Shown here piece by piece: positions 33,827 to 41,558 of a DNA stretch of 64,000 bases (positions are counted from its first letter, which is position 1; each line of letters starts with the position of its first letter). The position numbers were made by a program, and so were the translations under genes. The stretch lies in NCBI RefSeq assembly GCF_003097515.1, contig NZ_CP029188.1, forward strand, positions 6,616,531 to 6,680,530, read 5' to 3'. The notes beneath the pieces were generated by a model, which was not told the DNA's origin, made no database searches, and worked only from the letters and a program-made list of their open reading frames with translations. Origin of the DNA: Streptomyces tirandamycinicus (GTDB lineage Bacteria; Actinomycetota; Actinomycetes; Streptomycetales; Streptomycetaceae).

Positions 33827-34426
33827 TCAGCCCTCACCTCCGTCGCCGCCCCGGCCGCCCGCGCCCCCGGTGTCGCAGCCGATGCCGATGCACAGTCCGC
33901 CGTCGCCGCCCGCCCCGCCGGAGCCGCCGTCGCCCTCGCCGGCCGAGTCGCCGCCGTCACCCCCGTCGCCGCCGTTGACGCTGCCGTGGCAGATGCCCGC
34001 GCAGATCCCGCCGTCACCTCCGTCACCACCGTCCCCGCCGTCCTGCCCGGTGGTGCCGCTGCCGCCGTTGGCGCTGCCATTGCACAGCCCGGCGCAGAAG
34101 CCGCCGTCCTCGCCCTCGCCGCCGTTGGCGCTGCCCTCGCAGTTGCCCACGCATGCCCGGTCGCCGACCTGGACACTGCCTTCCTCGCCCAGTTCGACGT
34201 CGAACGCCCCGCCGCCGTCACCCGAGGGAAGCCGTGCGACGGACTGTGCGGCGGGCACCGACTGCGGGGCCGGGGATGCCGGGAAAGCTGATGCCGCCAC
34301 CGACTGCGGGGCGGGGGATGCTGGTGCCGCCACCGCGGCGGGTGCCATCACCCCCGCCCCGAGCAGACCGGCCGCCACGACCAGGCCCAGCCGGCCGGCC
34401 CAGGAATCCATGGTCCTGAATCGCAT
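33827..34426 (-). CDS. Secreted Gly-rich protein with CxGxCxGSxNGG repeats
   Basis: A 199-residue protein from ATG 34426 (AAGGG eight bases upstream). It has a signal peptide (RLGLVVAAGLLGAGVMAPAAVAAPA). The mature part is unusual: three copies of a motif close to CxGxCxGSxNGGxG (CVGNCEGSANGG, CAGLCNGSANGG, CAGICHGSVNGG) and a fourth variant CIGIGCD, spaced by Gly-Gly-Asp runs. Seven or more Cys at regular positions suggest a disulfide-bonded or metal-binding wall protein. It is the first of three neighbouring secreted low-complexity genes on this strand. Confidence 0.8.
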   Translation of the reverse strand: MRFRTMDSWAGRLGLVVAAGLLGAGVMAPAAVAAPASPAPQSVAASAFPASPAPQSVPAAQSVARLPSGDGGGAFDVELGEEGSVQVGDRACVGNCEGSANGGEGEDGGFCAGLCNGSANGGSGTTGQDGGDGGDGGDGGICAGICHGSVNGGDGGDGGDSAGEGDGGSGGAGGDGGLCIGIGCDTGGAGGRGGDGGEG

Positions 34427-34884
34427 GAAGATCGCCCTTCTCTGGAGAAACACGTCCCCGGGTTCTTTCGGCTCTGTGAGCGGTTCTTTCCGGACGTGCA
34501 GTGTGTGGGAAACACCGCAGAAGAACGAAGAAGAACGAACAAGAACGAGCGAGAACACAGGGACCGGATGTGTCGCCCATCCAGTAGGCCGCGTCCTGCC
34601 CGGTACGGTCACGCCACGCGAATTCGGAACTTGACATGCGTGCCGCTCGCCCGTATTCGCGACCGGCGCCCGGAAAGGAAGCGCAGGCGCGCCGTGCCGG
34701 GGCGTGCATTCCGTCCAGGCATGCCCCGGGCACGCCGATGTCCCGGTCCGACCGGGACCGGGCACGTCCACGGCGACGGCCCCGGACCCCCGGGTGGGGG
34801 CCGGAACCGCACGATCCGTCCGCATGTGTTCGGCGTCGGGCCCGGTACCGCGCGGCACGCGGTACGGGGCCCGAGTCGGCGGGC
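34427..34884. other. Intergenic region with purine repeats and motif copy
   Basis: No gene is supported. It contains a purine-rich GAACRAGAA-type repeat (about 34514-34557) and the second motif copy at 34620-34635, both upstream of the minus-strand gene at 34426. Confidence 0.5.
34620..34635. promoter_or_regulatory. Shared motif, copy 2 (GAATTCGGAACTTGAC)
   Basis: Thirteen or more of 16 positions match copy 1. It lies about 204 bases upstream of the Gly-rich protein start at 34426. On the plus strand TTGACA is followed after 17 bases by TATTCG, but no plus-strand gene starts nearby. Confidence 0.4.
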
Positions 34885-35490
34885 CTACTTGATCAGGGCC
34901 GCCCAGTCACCGTCGAGGACGTGATCCCTCCAGGTGTCGACCTCCTTCTCGGAGACGTCGTACTTCTCGGCGACCTCGGCCGTCGTCGCCTCGTCGGCGA
35001 GCAGGGCCACCACGATCCGCACCTTGTCCACGGCCGACAGCTCGTCCGCCGGCTTGTCCGGCAGTTCACCGAACGCCTCGAGGCTCTCGAGGTCCTTCAG
35101 CTCCTCCAGCTCCTGCAGGTCCCTGAGCTTCTCGAGGTCCTTGAGGTCCTTGAGGTCCTCCGCATCCTCCAGCCCCTCCAGGTCCTCGAACTCCTTTGAG
35201 TCCCTGGAGTCCTTGGAGTCCTTGGAGTCCTTCGAGTCCTCGGGATGTGCACAGCCGGGCCGGCCCGGCTTGCCGGGCTCACCCGGCTGACCCGGTTCCC
35301 CGCCCTTGCCGCCCTCCCCGCCCTTGCCGCAGTCCTCGGCGGACCGGCTGCCGAGGGCCGCGGCATCGGTGGAGAGGGCCGTGCCCTTCGAGGGAACCTG
35401 CGGTGCCTGACTGGCGCACGCGGTCCCGGTCGCGACGGCCACCGAGGCCACCGCCAGAACGATCGAATGCTTCCAGATTTTCCTGGACAT
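34885..35490 (-). CDS. Secreted lipoprotein-like protein: collagen-like, acidic repeat and HTH-like domains
   Basis: A 201-residue protein from ATG 35490 (GGAG eight bases upstream). The export signal ends in ATGTACAS, close to a lipobox. Next come collagen-like Gly-x-y triplets (GKGGEGGKGGEPGQPGEPG), then a SKD/LKDLEDL-type acidic heptad stretch of about 60 residues that should form a coiled coil. The C-terminal 55 residues (VDKVRIVVALLADEATTAEVAEKYDVSEKEVDTWRDHVLDGDWAALI) look like a transposase-type helix-turn-helix. A DNA-binding-like fold on an exported protein is odd, and it may serve protein binding instead. No homologue is recognised. Confidence 0.78.
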   Translation of the reverse strand: MSRKIWKHSIVLAVASVAVATGTACASQAPQVPSKGTALSTDAAALGSRSAEDCGKGGEGGKGGEPGQPGEPGKPGRPGCAHPEDSKDSKDSKDSRDSKEFEDLEGLEDAEDLKDLKDLEKLRDLQELEELKDLESLEAFGELPDKPADELSAVDKVRIVVALLADEATTAEVAEKYDVSEKEVDTWRDHVLDGDWAALIK

Positions 35491-35649
35491 GGGGAAATGC
35501 TCCGTTTCATGACGAGAGAAGGGATGACGCCTCATGACGAGAGAAGAAGTGCCGTTCTCGGCCGCGATCACCCGGCCACCGTGGGGGTGGAGGCCGGGCA
35601 GGCCTCCACCCCGTCGAGGCGGACCGCGGGGCCGCCGTGGGCTCGGTGA

Positions 35650-36276
35650 TCAGAAGACGCTGAAGCCGCCGTCACCTCCGTCGCCGCCGAAGCCGCCGTG
35701 GTCGAAGACGCTGTCGCCACCGACTCCGCCGTCGCCGCCCGCGCCCCCGTCGCCGAAGACGGTGTCGCCTCCGTCGCCTCCATCGCCTCCGTCGCCGCCG
35801 TGGTCGAAGACGCTGTCACCGCCGCCTCCGCCGCTGCCCCCGCCGCCGCCGTCACCGAAGACGCTGTCACCGCCGTCGCCCCCGTCACCGCCGTCACCGC
35901 CGTGACCGAAGACGCTCTCCCCGCCGCCTCCGCCGCCGCCTCCGCCACCCCCACCGCCGAAGACGCTGTCACCGCCGTCGCCCCCGTCGCCGCCCGCGCC
36001 CCCGTCGCCGAAGACGCTGCCGCCACCGGAACCGCCGGAGCCGCCCGAGCCGCCGCCACCGAAGACGCTGTCACCGCCCGCGCCGCCGGCGCCGCCCGCT
36101 CCACCGTCGGTGACCAGCACCGCAGGCGCCACGGCAGGGGCCGCCGCCGGAGTCGCGGCGGCCGCCGGAAGGGCGACGGCACCGGAAACGGCGGCGGCCG
36201 AGGCGAATATCACCGCCAGGCGGAAACCTCGGCGCCTGGGCCGGTCCTCGTTGTGGTTGTGCACAATACGGGTCAT
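35650..36276 (-). CDS. Secreted Gly-rich protein with nine 17-residue repeats
   Basis: A 208-residue protein from ATG 36276 (AAGGAG eight bases upstream). After a twin-basic signal sequence (RPRRRGFRLAVIFASAAAVSGAVALPAAAA) the mature part is nine tandem 17-residue units of the form xGGxGGxGGxGGxSVFx, where x is mostly Asp, Ala, Ser or Gly and a unit often ends in Gly-Asp or Gly-His. The last unit ends the protein at SVF. The regular Val-Phe every 17 residues in a Gly matrix suggests a fibrous or self-assembling surface protein. No known family fits. Confidence 0.82.
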   Translation of the reverse strand: MTRIVHNHNEDRPRRRGFRLAVIFASAAAVSGAVALPAAAATPAAAPAVAPAVLVTDGGAGGAGGAGGDSVFGGGGSGGSGGSGGGSVFGDGGAGGDGGDGGDSVFGGGGGGGGGGGGGESVFGHGGDGGDGGDGGDSVFGDGGGGGSGGGGGDSVFDHGGDGGDGGDGGDTVFGDGGAGGDGGVGGDSVFDHGGFGGDGGDGGFSVF

Positions 36277-36728
36277 CGAAATACTCCTTGTCACGCCGGG
36301 AATGAGTGGCTTTCCCCGATGGGCCCGGGGAGAATGTGGGAGCGGAGAACGCGGGGAATTCCCATGCCGTCAATCCGTTCCGCTGTGCTGTACTGCGCCT
36401 CACTTCTGGCGAGGCCCGTATCACCATTAGGCAGGAACGGCGAATCTCGGTCTCGTTCCGAAGACTCGGGACTTGACGCATTCGGAAAGGGCGGGTAAGG
36501 GCAAGGAGCACCGCGGTCCTTCCCGCTCGACCCGGTGCCACTGCCCATCCGGCTGCGGCACTGGCCGTCCGGCCGCGCGCTGCCGCCACCGGCACAACGC
36601 CACCGGCGGACCGGCCCGCCGGTGCCGGAATGCCGCCGCCGCTTGATGCCAGGGGAAAGGTGCGGGAGGGTGGCAGCGTCCCGGCTTCCAGCGGAAGGTG
36701 ATGAGGCCCGCTCCCGGGCCTTGGCAAG
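36277..36728. other. Intergenic region between divergent genes, with motif copy 3
   Basis: No gene is supported. It contains the third shared motif (36462-36477) and the upstream region of the phosphatase gene at 36729, which has no strong ribosome site. Confidence 0.5.
36462..36477. promoter_or_regulatory. Shared motif, copy 3 (AGACTCGGGACTTGAC)
   Basis: The most diverged copy, about 196 bases upstream of the 17-residue-repeat gene start at 36276, nearly the same distance as copy 2 from its gene. On the plus strand TTGACG is followed after 17 bases by TAAGGG, a possible promoter for 36729. Confidence 0.38.
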
Positions 36729-38393
36729 ATGACGACTTTCGAAGGCTCCTCGCGCGGGTCGCAGGGCCTGGCTCTCCATGTCGGCGCCTCGTGGACGCAA
36801 GCTCCCTACCCCGCACTGGTCGCGGACCGCGCCGGCGGGGTGCTCGAGGTGAACACGGCGGCCGCCGCGCTGTTCCCCGCCGCGCTCGAAGGAGCGCGGC
36901 TCGACGACGTGGTGCCCGCGTGGCTGGCCCGGGCGCACCGGCGTGTCACCTCGGGCGGCGACCCCGGCGGCCGGACCGTCGCGGCGCGCGGCCGGCACGG
37001 AGACCTCACCCTGGAAGCCCATCCGACGGTGGGCGACAACGGAGACGTGGTCTGGTGGCTCGTCGACGACACCGACCGCCTGCTGGCCGAGACGGCCCTG
37101 CACGACGAACGGGAAAGAACGGCCTTCCTGGCGGAGGCCTCGACCCGGCTGCTCGCCTCGCTCAACGTGGACCGGTGCATGGAGGCCGTGGTGGGCATCG
37201 CCGCGGAGCACCTGGCCGACGCCGCCGTGCTCGTCGCCCCGGCCGCGGGCAAGCGCCACCCCGTGGCGGCGGCGGTGCGGGGCGGCCCCGTCGTCCGCAC
37301 GACGGGCCGGATCGACCCCGCCGCGGTACCGGGCCTCGGCGAGGCACTGCGGGGCTTCCCGCCCGTACCGTCCCGGTGGATCGACCCGGCCGCACTGCCG
37401 GACTGGGCTGTCCCCGACGGCCTGGACGGGCCCGTCGGCTCCGTCGTGGTCACCCCGCTGCCCGGTCACGGTGTGCCTGCCGGCGCACTGATTCTGCTGC
37501 GGCGCGATGAGCAAACCGCGTTCGACACCTCGGAGGAGGTCTTCGCCCGGATCTTCGCCGCCCGTGCGGGAGTGGCGCTGTCCGCCGCGCACCTCTACAC
37601 CGAGCAGGCGAGCATCACCGCGACCCTGATGGTGGAGCTGCTGCCCCCGAAGCTCGGGCATGTGCACGGGATCGAGTTCGCCGGCGGCTACCGCGCCTCA
37701 CGCGACACCGAGCGGGTCGGCGGCGACTTCTACGACGTGCACCCGAGTGCCGCGCCCGACGAGGAGACGTTCGCCGTGCTCGGCGACGTGTGCGGCAAGG
37801 GCCTGGCGGCCGCGGTCCTGACCGGCAAGATCCGCAACACCCTGCAGGCGCTGCTGCCCCTGGCCGACGACCACGGGAGACTGCTGAAGCAGCTCAACGG
37901 CACACTGGTCACCGATCGGCACGCCCGTTACGCCACCCTGGTCCTGGCCTCGGCGCGCCGTACCGGACGCACCCTGCGGCTGCGCCTGACCAGCGCGGGG
38001 CACCCCAGGCCGCTGATCGTGCGCCACACCGGCCGGGTCGAGGAGGCCGACACCTCGGGCACCCTGATCGGGGCCCTGCCCGAGGTCAACGCCCGTACCG
38101 CGGAGGTGGAACTGCAGCCCGGCGAGACCTGTGTGCTCTACACGGACGGCATCACCGAGGCCAGGGGCGGCCCCCTCGGCGAGGTGATGTTCGGGGAGGA
38201 ACGGCTGCGTGCGGCGCTGGCGGAATGCGCCGGGATGCCCGCCGAGGCCGTCGTGGAGAGGCTGCAGATGCTGGCCTCGGAGTGGGTCGGCGAGGGGCCG
38301 CACGACGACATCGCGGTGCTGGCGATCACCGCCCCGTACGGCGCCCGTCTCACGGCGGTCGACGGACACACGCCGGGCAGGTACACCGCATGA
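36729..38393 (+). CDS. PAS-GAF-PP2C (SpoIIE/RsbU-type) serine phosphatase
   Basis: A 554-residue protein: a PAS-like region (residues about 20-115, PALVADRAGGVLEVN), a GAF domain (about 125-300), then a PP2C/SpoIIE phosphatase (about 315-545) with metal motifs RVGGDFYDVH, VLGDVCGKG and LYTDGITEAR and the end GPHDDIAVLAI. Such enzymes dephosphorylate STAS proteins to free them to bind anti-sigma kinases. It starts an apparent operon (36729-41307) in which every junction but one overlaps, together with a cobalamin sensor, two STAS proteins and a HATPase, so a full partner-switching circuit is encoded. Confidence 0.92.
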   Translation: MTTFEGSSRGSQGLALHVGASWTQAPYPALVADRAGGVLEVNTAAAALFPAALEGARLDDVVPAWLARAHRRVTSGGDPGGRTVAARGRHGDLTLEAHPTVGDNGDVVWWLVDDTDRLLAETALHDERERTAFLAEASTRLLASLNVDRCMEAVVGIAAEHLADAAVLVAPAAGKRHPVAAAVRGGPVVRTTGRIDPAAVPGLGEALRGFPPVPSRWIDPAALPDWAVPDGLDGPVGSVVVTPLPGHGVPAGALILLRRDEQTAFDTSEEVFARIFAARAGVALSAAHLYTEQASITATLMVELLPPKLGHVHGIEFAGGYRASRDTERVGGDFYDVHPSAAPDEETFAVLGDVCGKGLAAAVLTGKIRNTLQALLPLADDHGRLLKQLNGTLVTDRHARYATLVLASARRTGRTLRLRLTSAGHPRPLIVRHTGRVEEADTSGTLIGALPEVNARTAEVELQPGETCVLYTDGITEARGGPLGEVMFGEERLRAALAECAGMPAEAVVERLQMLASEWVGEGPHDDIAVLAITAPYGARLTAVDGHTPGRYTA

Positions 38394-39649
38394 CCGGCCT
38401 CCACGGCACACGGATCGGCGGCGCCCGTGCCGCCGGGACCGACGCTCCCGCAACGGGCCGGGCCGTCGCAGCCGGTCCACTCGATGGTCCCGGTGCCGCC
38501 GGTGCCGCCGCCGACGCCGCCGCCGGAGACCGCGAACCGGGGCGGGCCGCCGGTCCGGCCGGGGCGCCGTGCCCCGCGCTGCTGGCCGGCGCCCGGGACG
38601 AACTCTGGGACGCCGTGGACGCCCGGGACGAGCTCACCGCCGCGCGAGGCGTGTTCGCCCTCCTGGACTCCGGCCTCGCCGCCGAGGACATCCTGCTCGA
38701 GGTCATCGCTCCGGTACAGCGGAAGGTCGGCGCGGAATGGGCCGCCGGGCGCATCACCGTCGCCCAGGAGCACGCCGCCACCGCGATCCACGAGCGCGTC
38801 ATCGCCGCCCTGGCACACCGGAGCGCCCCGCCGTCCGGGCTGACCGGGGTGACCGTCACCGTCGCCTGCGTCGAGGGGGAGTGGCACGCCCTGCCGGCCC
38901 GGATCCTCGCCGAGACGCTCCGCCTGCGCGGCCACACCGTCGACTACCTCGGTGCCCAGGTCCCCACCCCGCACCTCGTCGCCCATCTGCACCGGACCGC
39001 GCCGGACGTCGTCGCGCTGTCCTCCTCGCTCCCCACCCGGCTGCCCACGGCACACGCCGCCATCGCCGCCGTTCGCGCCACGGGCGTGCCGGTGCTCGCG
39101 GGCGGGGCGGCATTCGCCGCGGACGGCCGCTACGCGCGGCTGCTCGGCGCCGACGCCTGGGCCGCGGACGCCCGTGAGGCCGCGGGCGTCCTCAGCCGCG
39201 GTCTGCCCCGGCCGGGACCGGAAGCCGCCCGGCCCGCCGTCGAGGACCTGCCCCATCTGGACGATCAGGAGTACACCAACGTCAGCCGCGGCAAGCGGCG
39301 ACTGGTGCGGGGCACCCTCGCCGGGCTGGAGCAGCGGCTCCCCGAGATGCTGTCGTACAGCGAAACCCAGCGTGAGCGCACCGCCGAGGACCTCGCCCAT
39401 ATCGTCGACTTCCTCGCCGCCGCCCTCTACACCGACGACTCGACGCTGTTCACCGGCTTCCTCGACTGGACGGGCGACATCCTCGAAGCCAGGGGCGTGC
39501 CCGCCCGAGTCCTGCTGCCCGGACTCGATCTGCTCCGGCAGGAACTCAAGGACTTCCCCCGTACCCTGGACCTCCTCACCCAGGGGGTCGACGTCCTTCG
39601 CGCGCGGGACCCCCGTCCCACGATCCCCGGCCCAGGAACCGCAGCATGA
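38390..39649 (+). CDS. Cobalamin-binding sensor protein with C-terminal helical domain
   Basis: A 419-residue protein. Residues about 65-145 form the four-helix cap of B12 sensors, with W117-x9-E127-H128 (WAAGRITVAQEH) as in CarH/LitR photoreceptors. Residues about 150-275 are the B12 Rossmann domain with the EGEWH (His166 as lower ligand) and DYLGAQVPT loop. Instead of a DNA-binding domain there is a C-terminal helical domain (about 285-410, TAEDLAHIVDFLAAALYTDDSTLFTGFLDW), which resembles N-terminal sensor modules of RsbR-type proteins. It overlaps both neighbours by four bases (phosphatase and STAS), which implies a light- or cobalamin-sensitive input to partner switching. That role is inferred. 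Confidence 0.88.
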   Translation: MTGLHGTRIGGARAAGTDAPATGRAVAAGPLDGPGAAGAAADAAAGDREPGRAAGPAGAPCPALLAGARDELWDAVDARDELTAARGVFALLDSGLAAEDILLEVIAPVQRKVGAEWAAGRITVAQEHAATAIHERVIAALAHRSAPPSGLTGVTVTVACVEGEWHALPARILAETLRLRGHTVDYLGAQVPTPHLVAHLHRTAPDVVALSSSLPTRLPTAHAAIAAVRATGVPVLAGGAAFAADGRYARLLGADAWAADAREAAGVLSRGLPRPGPEAARPAVEDLPHLDDQEYTNVSRGKRRLVRGTLAGLEQRLPEMLSYSETQRERTAEDLAHIVDFLAAALYTDDSTLFTGFLDWTGDILEARGVPARVLLPGLDLLRQELKDFPRTLDLLTQGVDVLRARDPRPTIPGPGTAA

Positions 39650-40023
39650 CCGCATTCCCCGACCGCACCCTGGACATCGAGGTCACCACCGGCGACAGCG
39701 GAGTGGTGTGCGTCCGTATCGAAGGCGACCTCGACTGGGACTCGGCGGACGACCTCGCCGAGGCCGCCCGTGTCTGCCTGCACGCCGACCGGCCGCCCCG
39801 CCTGCTGGTGCTGGACTGCCGGGGGCTGGGCCTGTGCGACTCCGCGGGGCTGTCGGCGCTCCTCATGATCCACCGCATCGCGACCGCCGCCGGGACGCGG
39901 CTGCGGCTGGACCACCGGCCCGCGGCGCTCGAACGGCTGCTGGCACTGACCGGGACCCACGGCCACCTCACCGGTGCGGGCGGCACCGCTGCCGCCCAGG
40001 CTCCCGGGGAGCCGGAGGCGTAG
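39646..40023 (+). CDS. STAS-domain anti-sigma factor antagonist
   Basis: A 125-residue STAS protein: VCVRIEGDLDWDSADDLAEAARVC, then LLVLDCRGLGLCDSAGLSALLMIHRIA. The Ser in CDSAGLSAL is the usual phospho-acceptor, so this one should be switchable. Its start overlaps the sensor stop (ATGA). It is likely the substrate of the phosphatase at 36729 and partner of the HATPase at 40510. Confidence 0.9.
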   Translation: MTAFPDRTLDIEVTTGDSGVVCVRIEGDLDWDSADDLAEAARVCLHADRPPRLLVLDCRGLGLCDSAGLSALLMIHRIATAAGTRLRLDHRPAALERLLALTGTHGHLTGAGGTAAAQAPGEPEA

Positions 40024-40135
40024 GGCGCGCGGCGGGTACGGCGCCTGCACCGCGGCCCACCCAGGGCTACCGCCCCGTGAGGGGCCCGGCGCCCCCACCC
40101 TTCGCGGGCCGGCGGTGGGCTGGGACAATTCGCGG

Positions 40136-40513
40136 ATGAGCGAAGACCTGGAAGTGACGTCGGCCCTGGTCGACGGCGTGCGCGTGGTACGCGTCAGCGG
40201 CGAGTGCGACGCCGACGAGGCGGGGACGCTGGCCCGGACGCTCGCGGCGCCTCTCGACGGGACCGCCCTCGGCGTCGTCGTGGACCTGTCCCGGGTCACC
40301 TTCGCCGACTCCTCGTTCCTCCACACCCTCCTCGAGGCGCACCGCCGCCACCTGGAGGCCGGCGTCCCGCTCGTGCTCGCCGAGCCCCACGTCCCGGTCC
40401 GGCGGCTGCTGGACCTCACCGACACGGCGCGCGTCTTCACCATCGCCCCCAGCACGGCCGCCGCCGTGGACGAGGTCCGCGGGGCGCGCAGCGACGGCCA
40501 CCACGTCCGGTGA
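40136..40513 (+). CDS. Second STAS-domain protein
   Basis: A 125-residue STAS protein: VRVVRVSGECDADEAGTLARTLAAPL and VVVDLSRVTFADSSFLHTLLEAHRR, where the FADSS serines mark the phospho-site. It lies 112 bases after the first STAS gene and overlaps the start of the HATPase gene by four bases, so it may be the direct antagonist of that kinase. Its start ATG 40136 has a weak ribosome site. Confidence 0.88.
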   Translation: MSEDLEVTSALVDGVRVVRVSGECDADEAGTLARTLAAPLDGTALGVVVDLSRVTFADSSFLHTLLEAHRRHLEAGVPLVLAEPHVPVRRLLDLTDTARVFTIAPSTAAAVDEVRGARSDGHHVR

Positions 40514-41307
40514 ACGGCGGACCGGAGCGGCTCACGACGCGTCGTGAGCCGCAGGCGACGGACACGGCGGCGGATCTCGCGGCGGCCCCGGCCGAATCGG
40601 CGGCGGACCTCGCGGCGGACCTGGCGGCGGACACGGCGGCGGCCCCGGCCGAATCGGCGGCGGATGCGGCGCACTCGGCGACGGGCACGGTGGCGGACAC
40701 CGCCGACGCGGCGGCACCGCGCGGCGGAGGCACGGAGCACTCGGCAGCCTCCGGCCGCGAGCAGGTCCCCGGCCCGTCGGGCGCCGCGCACCGGGACCGT
40801 TCCGCACCGGGAGGGCCCGGCGCGCTCGGGCACCGCCCCGCTCCGGCGACGGGTACGCAGGAGCAGCGCCCCGGAGCCCGCCCCGGAGCGCACCGGCACC
40901 GGCCCGCCCTCCCGCCGGGTGCGGACGAACCGCGCCCCGGCTCGGCCGCCGCCGCCCGTGAGCGGGTACGCCGCCTCCTGGACGGGCACGCGGCGGCCCC
41001 CCTGCCGCCGCCCGTGGTCGACGACATCCTGCTGGTCACGTCCGAGCTGGTCACCAACGCGCTGCGGCACGGCGGCGGCCTCGCCGCCTTCCACGCGGAA
41101 CTCGACGGCGGCACCGTCCGCATCCGTGTGTCGGACCGCTCGCCCACACCGCCCCGCAGCGAGCTGCGCCGCCGGATCACCGCCCCGGGCGGCTTCGGCT
41201 GGCCCCTCGTCCAGCGCCTCAGCCGCAGTGTCACCGTCGACGTCACCCCCGCCCGCGACGGCAAGACCGTCGAGGCCGTCCTGCTCGTCTCCGCCGAGGG
41301 GGCCTGA
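40510..41307 (+). CDS. HATPase-domain anti-sigma-type kinase (RsbW/SpoIIAB-like)
   Basis: A 265-residue protein. The first 140 residues are low-complexity Ala/Asp/Pro-rich, and the C-terminal 125 form an HATPase_c domain: N-box SELVTNALRHGG, G1 VSDRSPTPP and GFGWPLVQRLS. These kinases bind a sigma factor or phosphorylate STAS partners. No sigma gene is adjacent. GTG 40510 overlaps the STAS stop. A shorter protein starting near the HATPase domain is possible but has no better ribosome site. Confidence 0.85.
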   Translation: MNGGPERLTTRREPQATDTAADLAAAPAESAADLAADLAADTAAAPAESAADAAHSATGTVADTADAAAPRGGGTEHSAASGREQVPGPSGAAHRDRSAPGGPGALGHRPAPATGTQEQRPGARPGAHRHRPALPPGADEPRPGSAAAARERVRRLLDGHAAAPLPPPVVDDILLVTSELVTNALRHGGGLAAFHAELDGGTVRIRVSDRSPTPPRSELRRRITAPGGFGWPLVQRLSRSVTVDVTPARDGKTVEAVLLVSAEGA

Positions 41308-41373
41308 CCGCCGTCCCGGGGCGCGACCCGATCAGGGCGGCACCCCGCCGGCGCGGGCAGCAGCGCGCACCGC

Positions 41374-41420
41374 GCGCCGGGCGGCCGGTACACCCCGGCG
41401 CCGGGCGGCCGTACACCCCG
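41374..41420. repeat. Tandem duplication, about 24 bases
   Basis: GCGCCGGGCGGCCG(G)TACACCCCG occurs twice head to tail in the gap between convergent genes, with a third degraded piece to about 41450. Confidence 0.7.
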
Positions 41421-41558
41421 GCGCCGAGCCGGACCAGCCCGTACGTACACCGGGCGCCGGGCCGGCCGCGGGGACCGCGACCACGGAGGCCGGGAGGCGC
41501 ACGCCAGTGCCGCGTCAGGCAGGATCCGCCCGTCGAGCGAACCTCGCCTGATGCGGCA

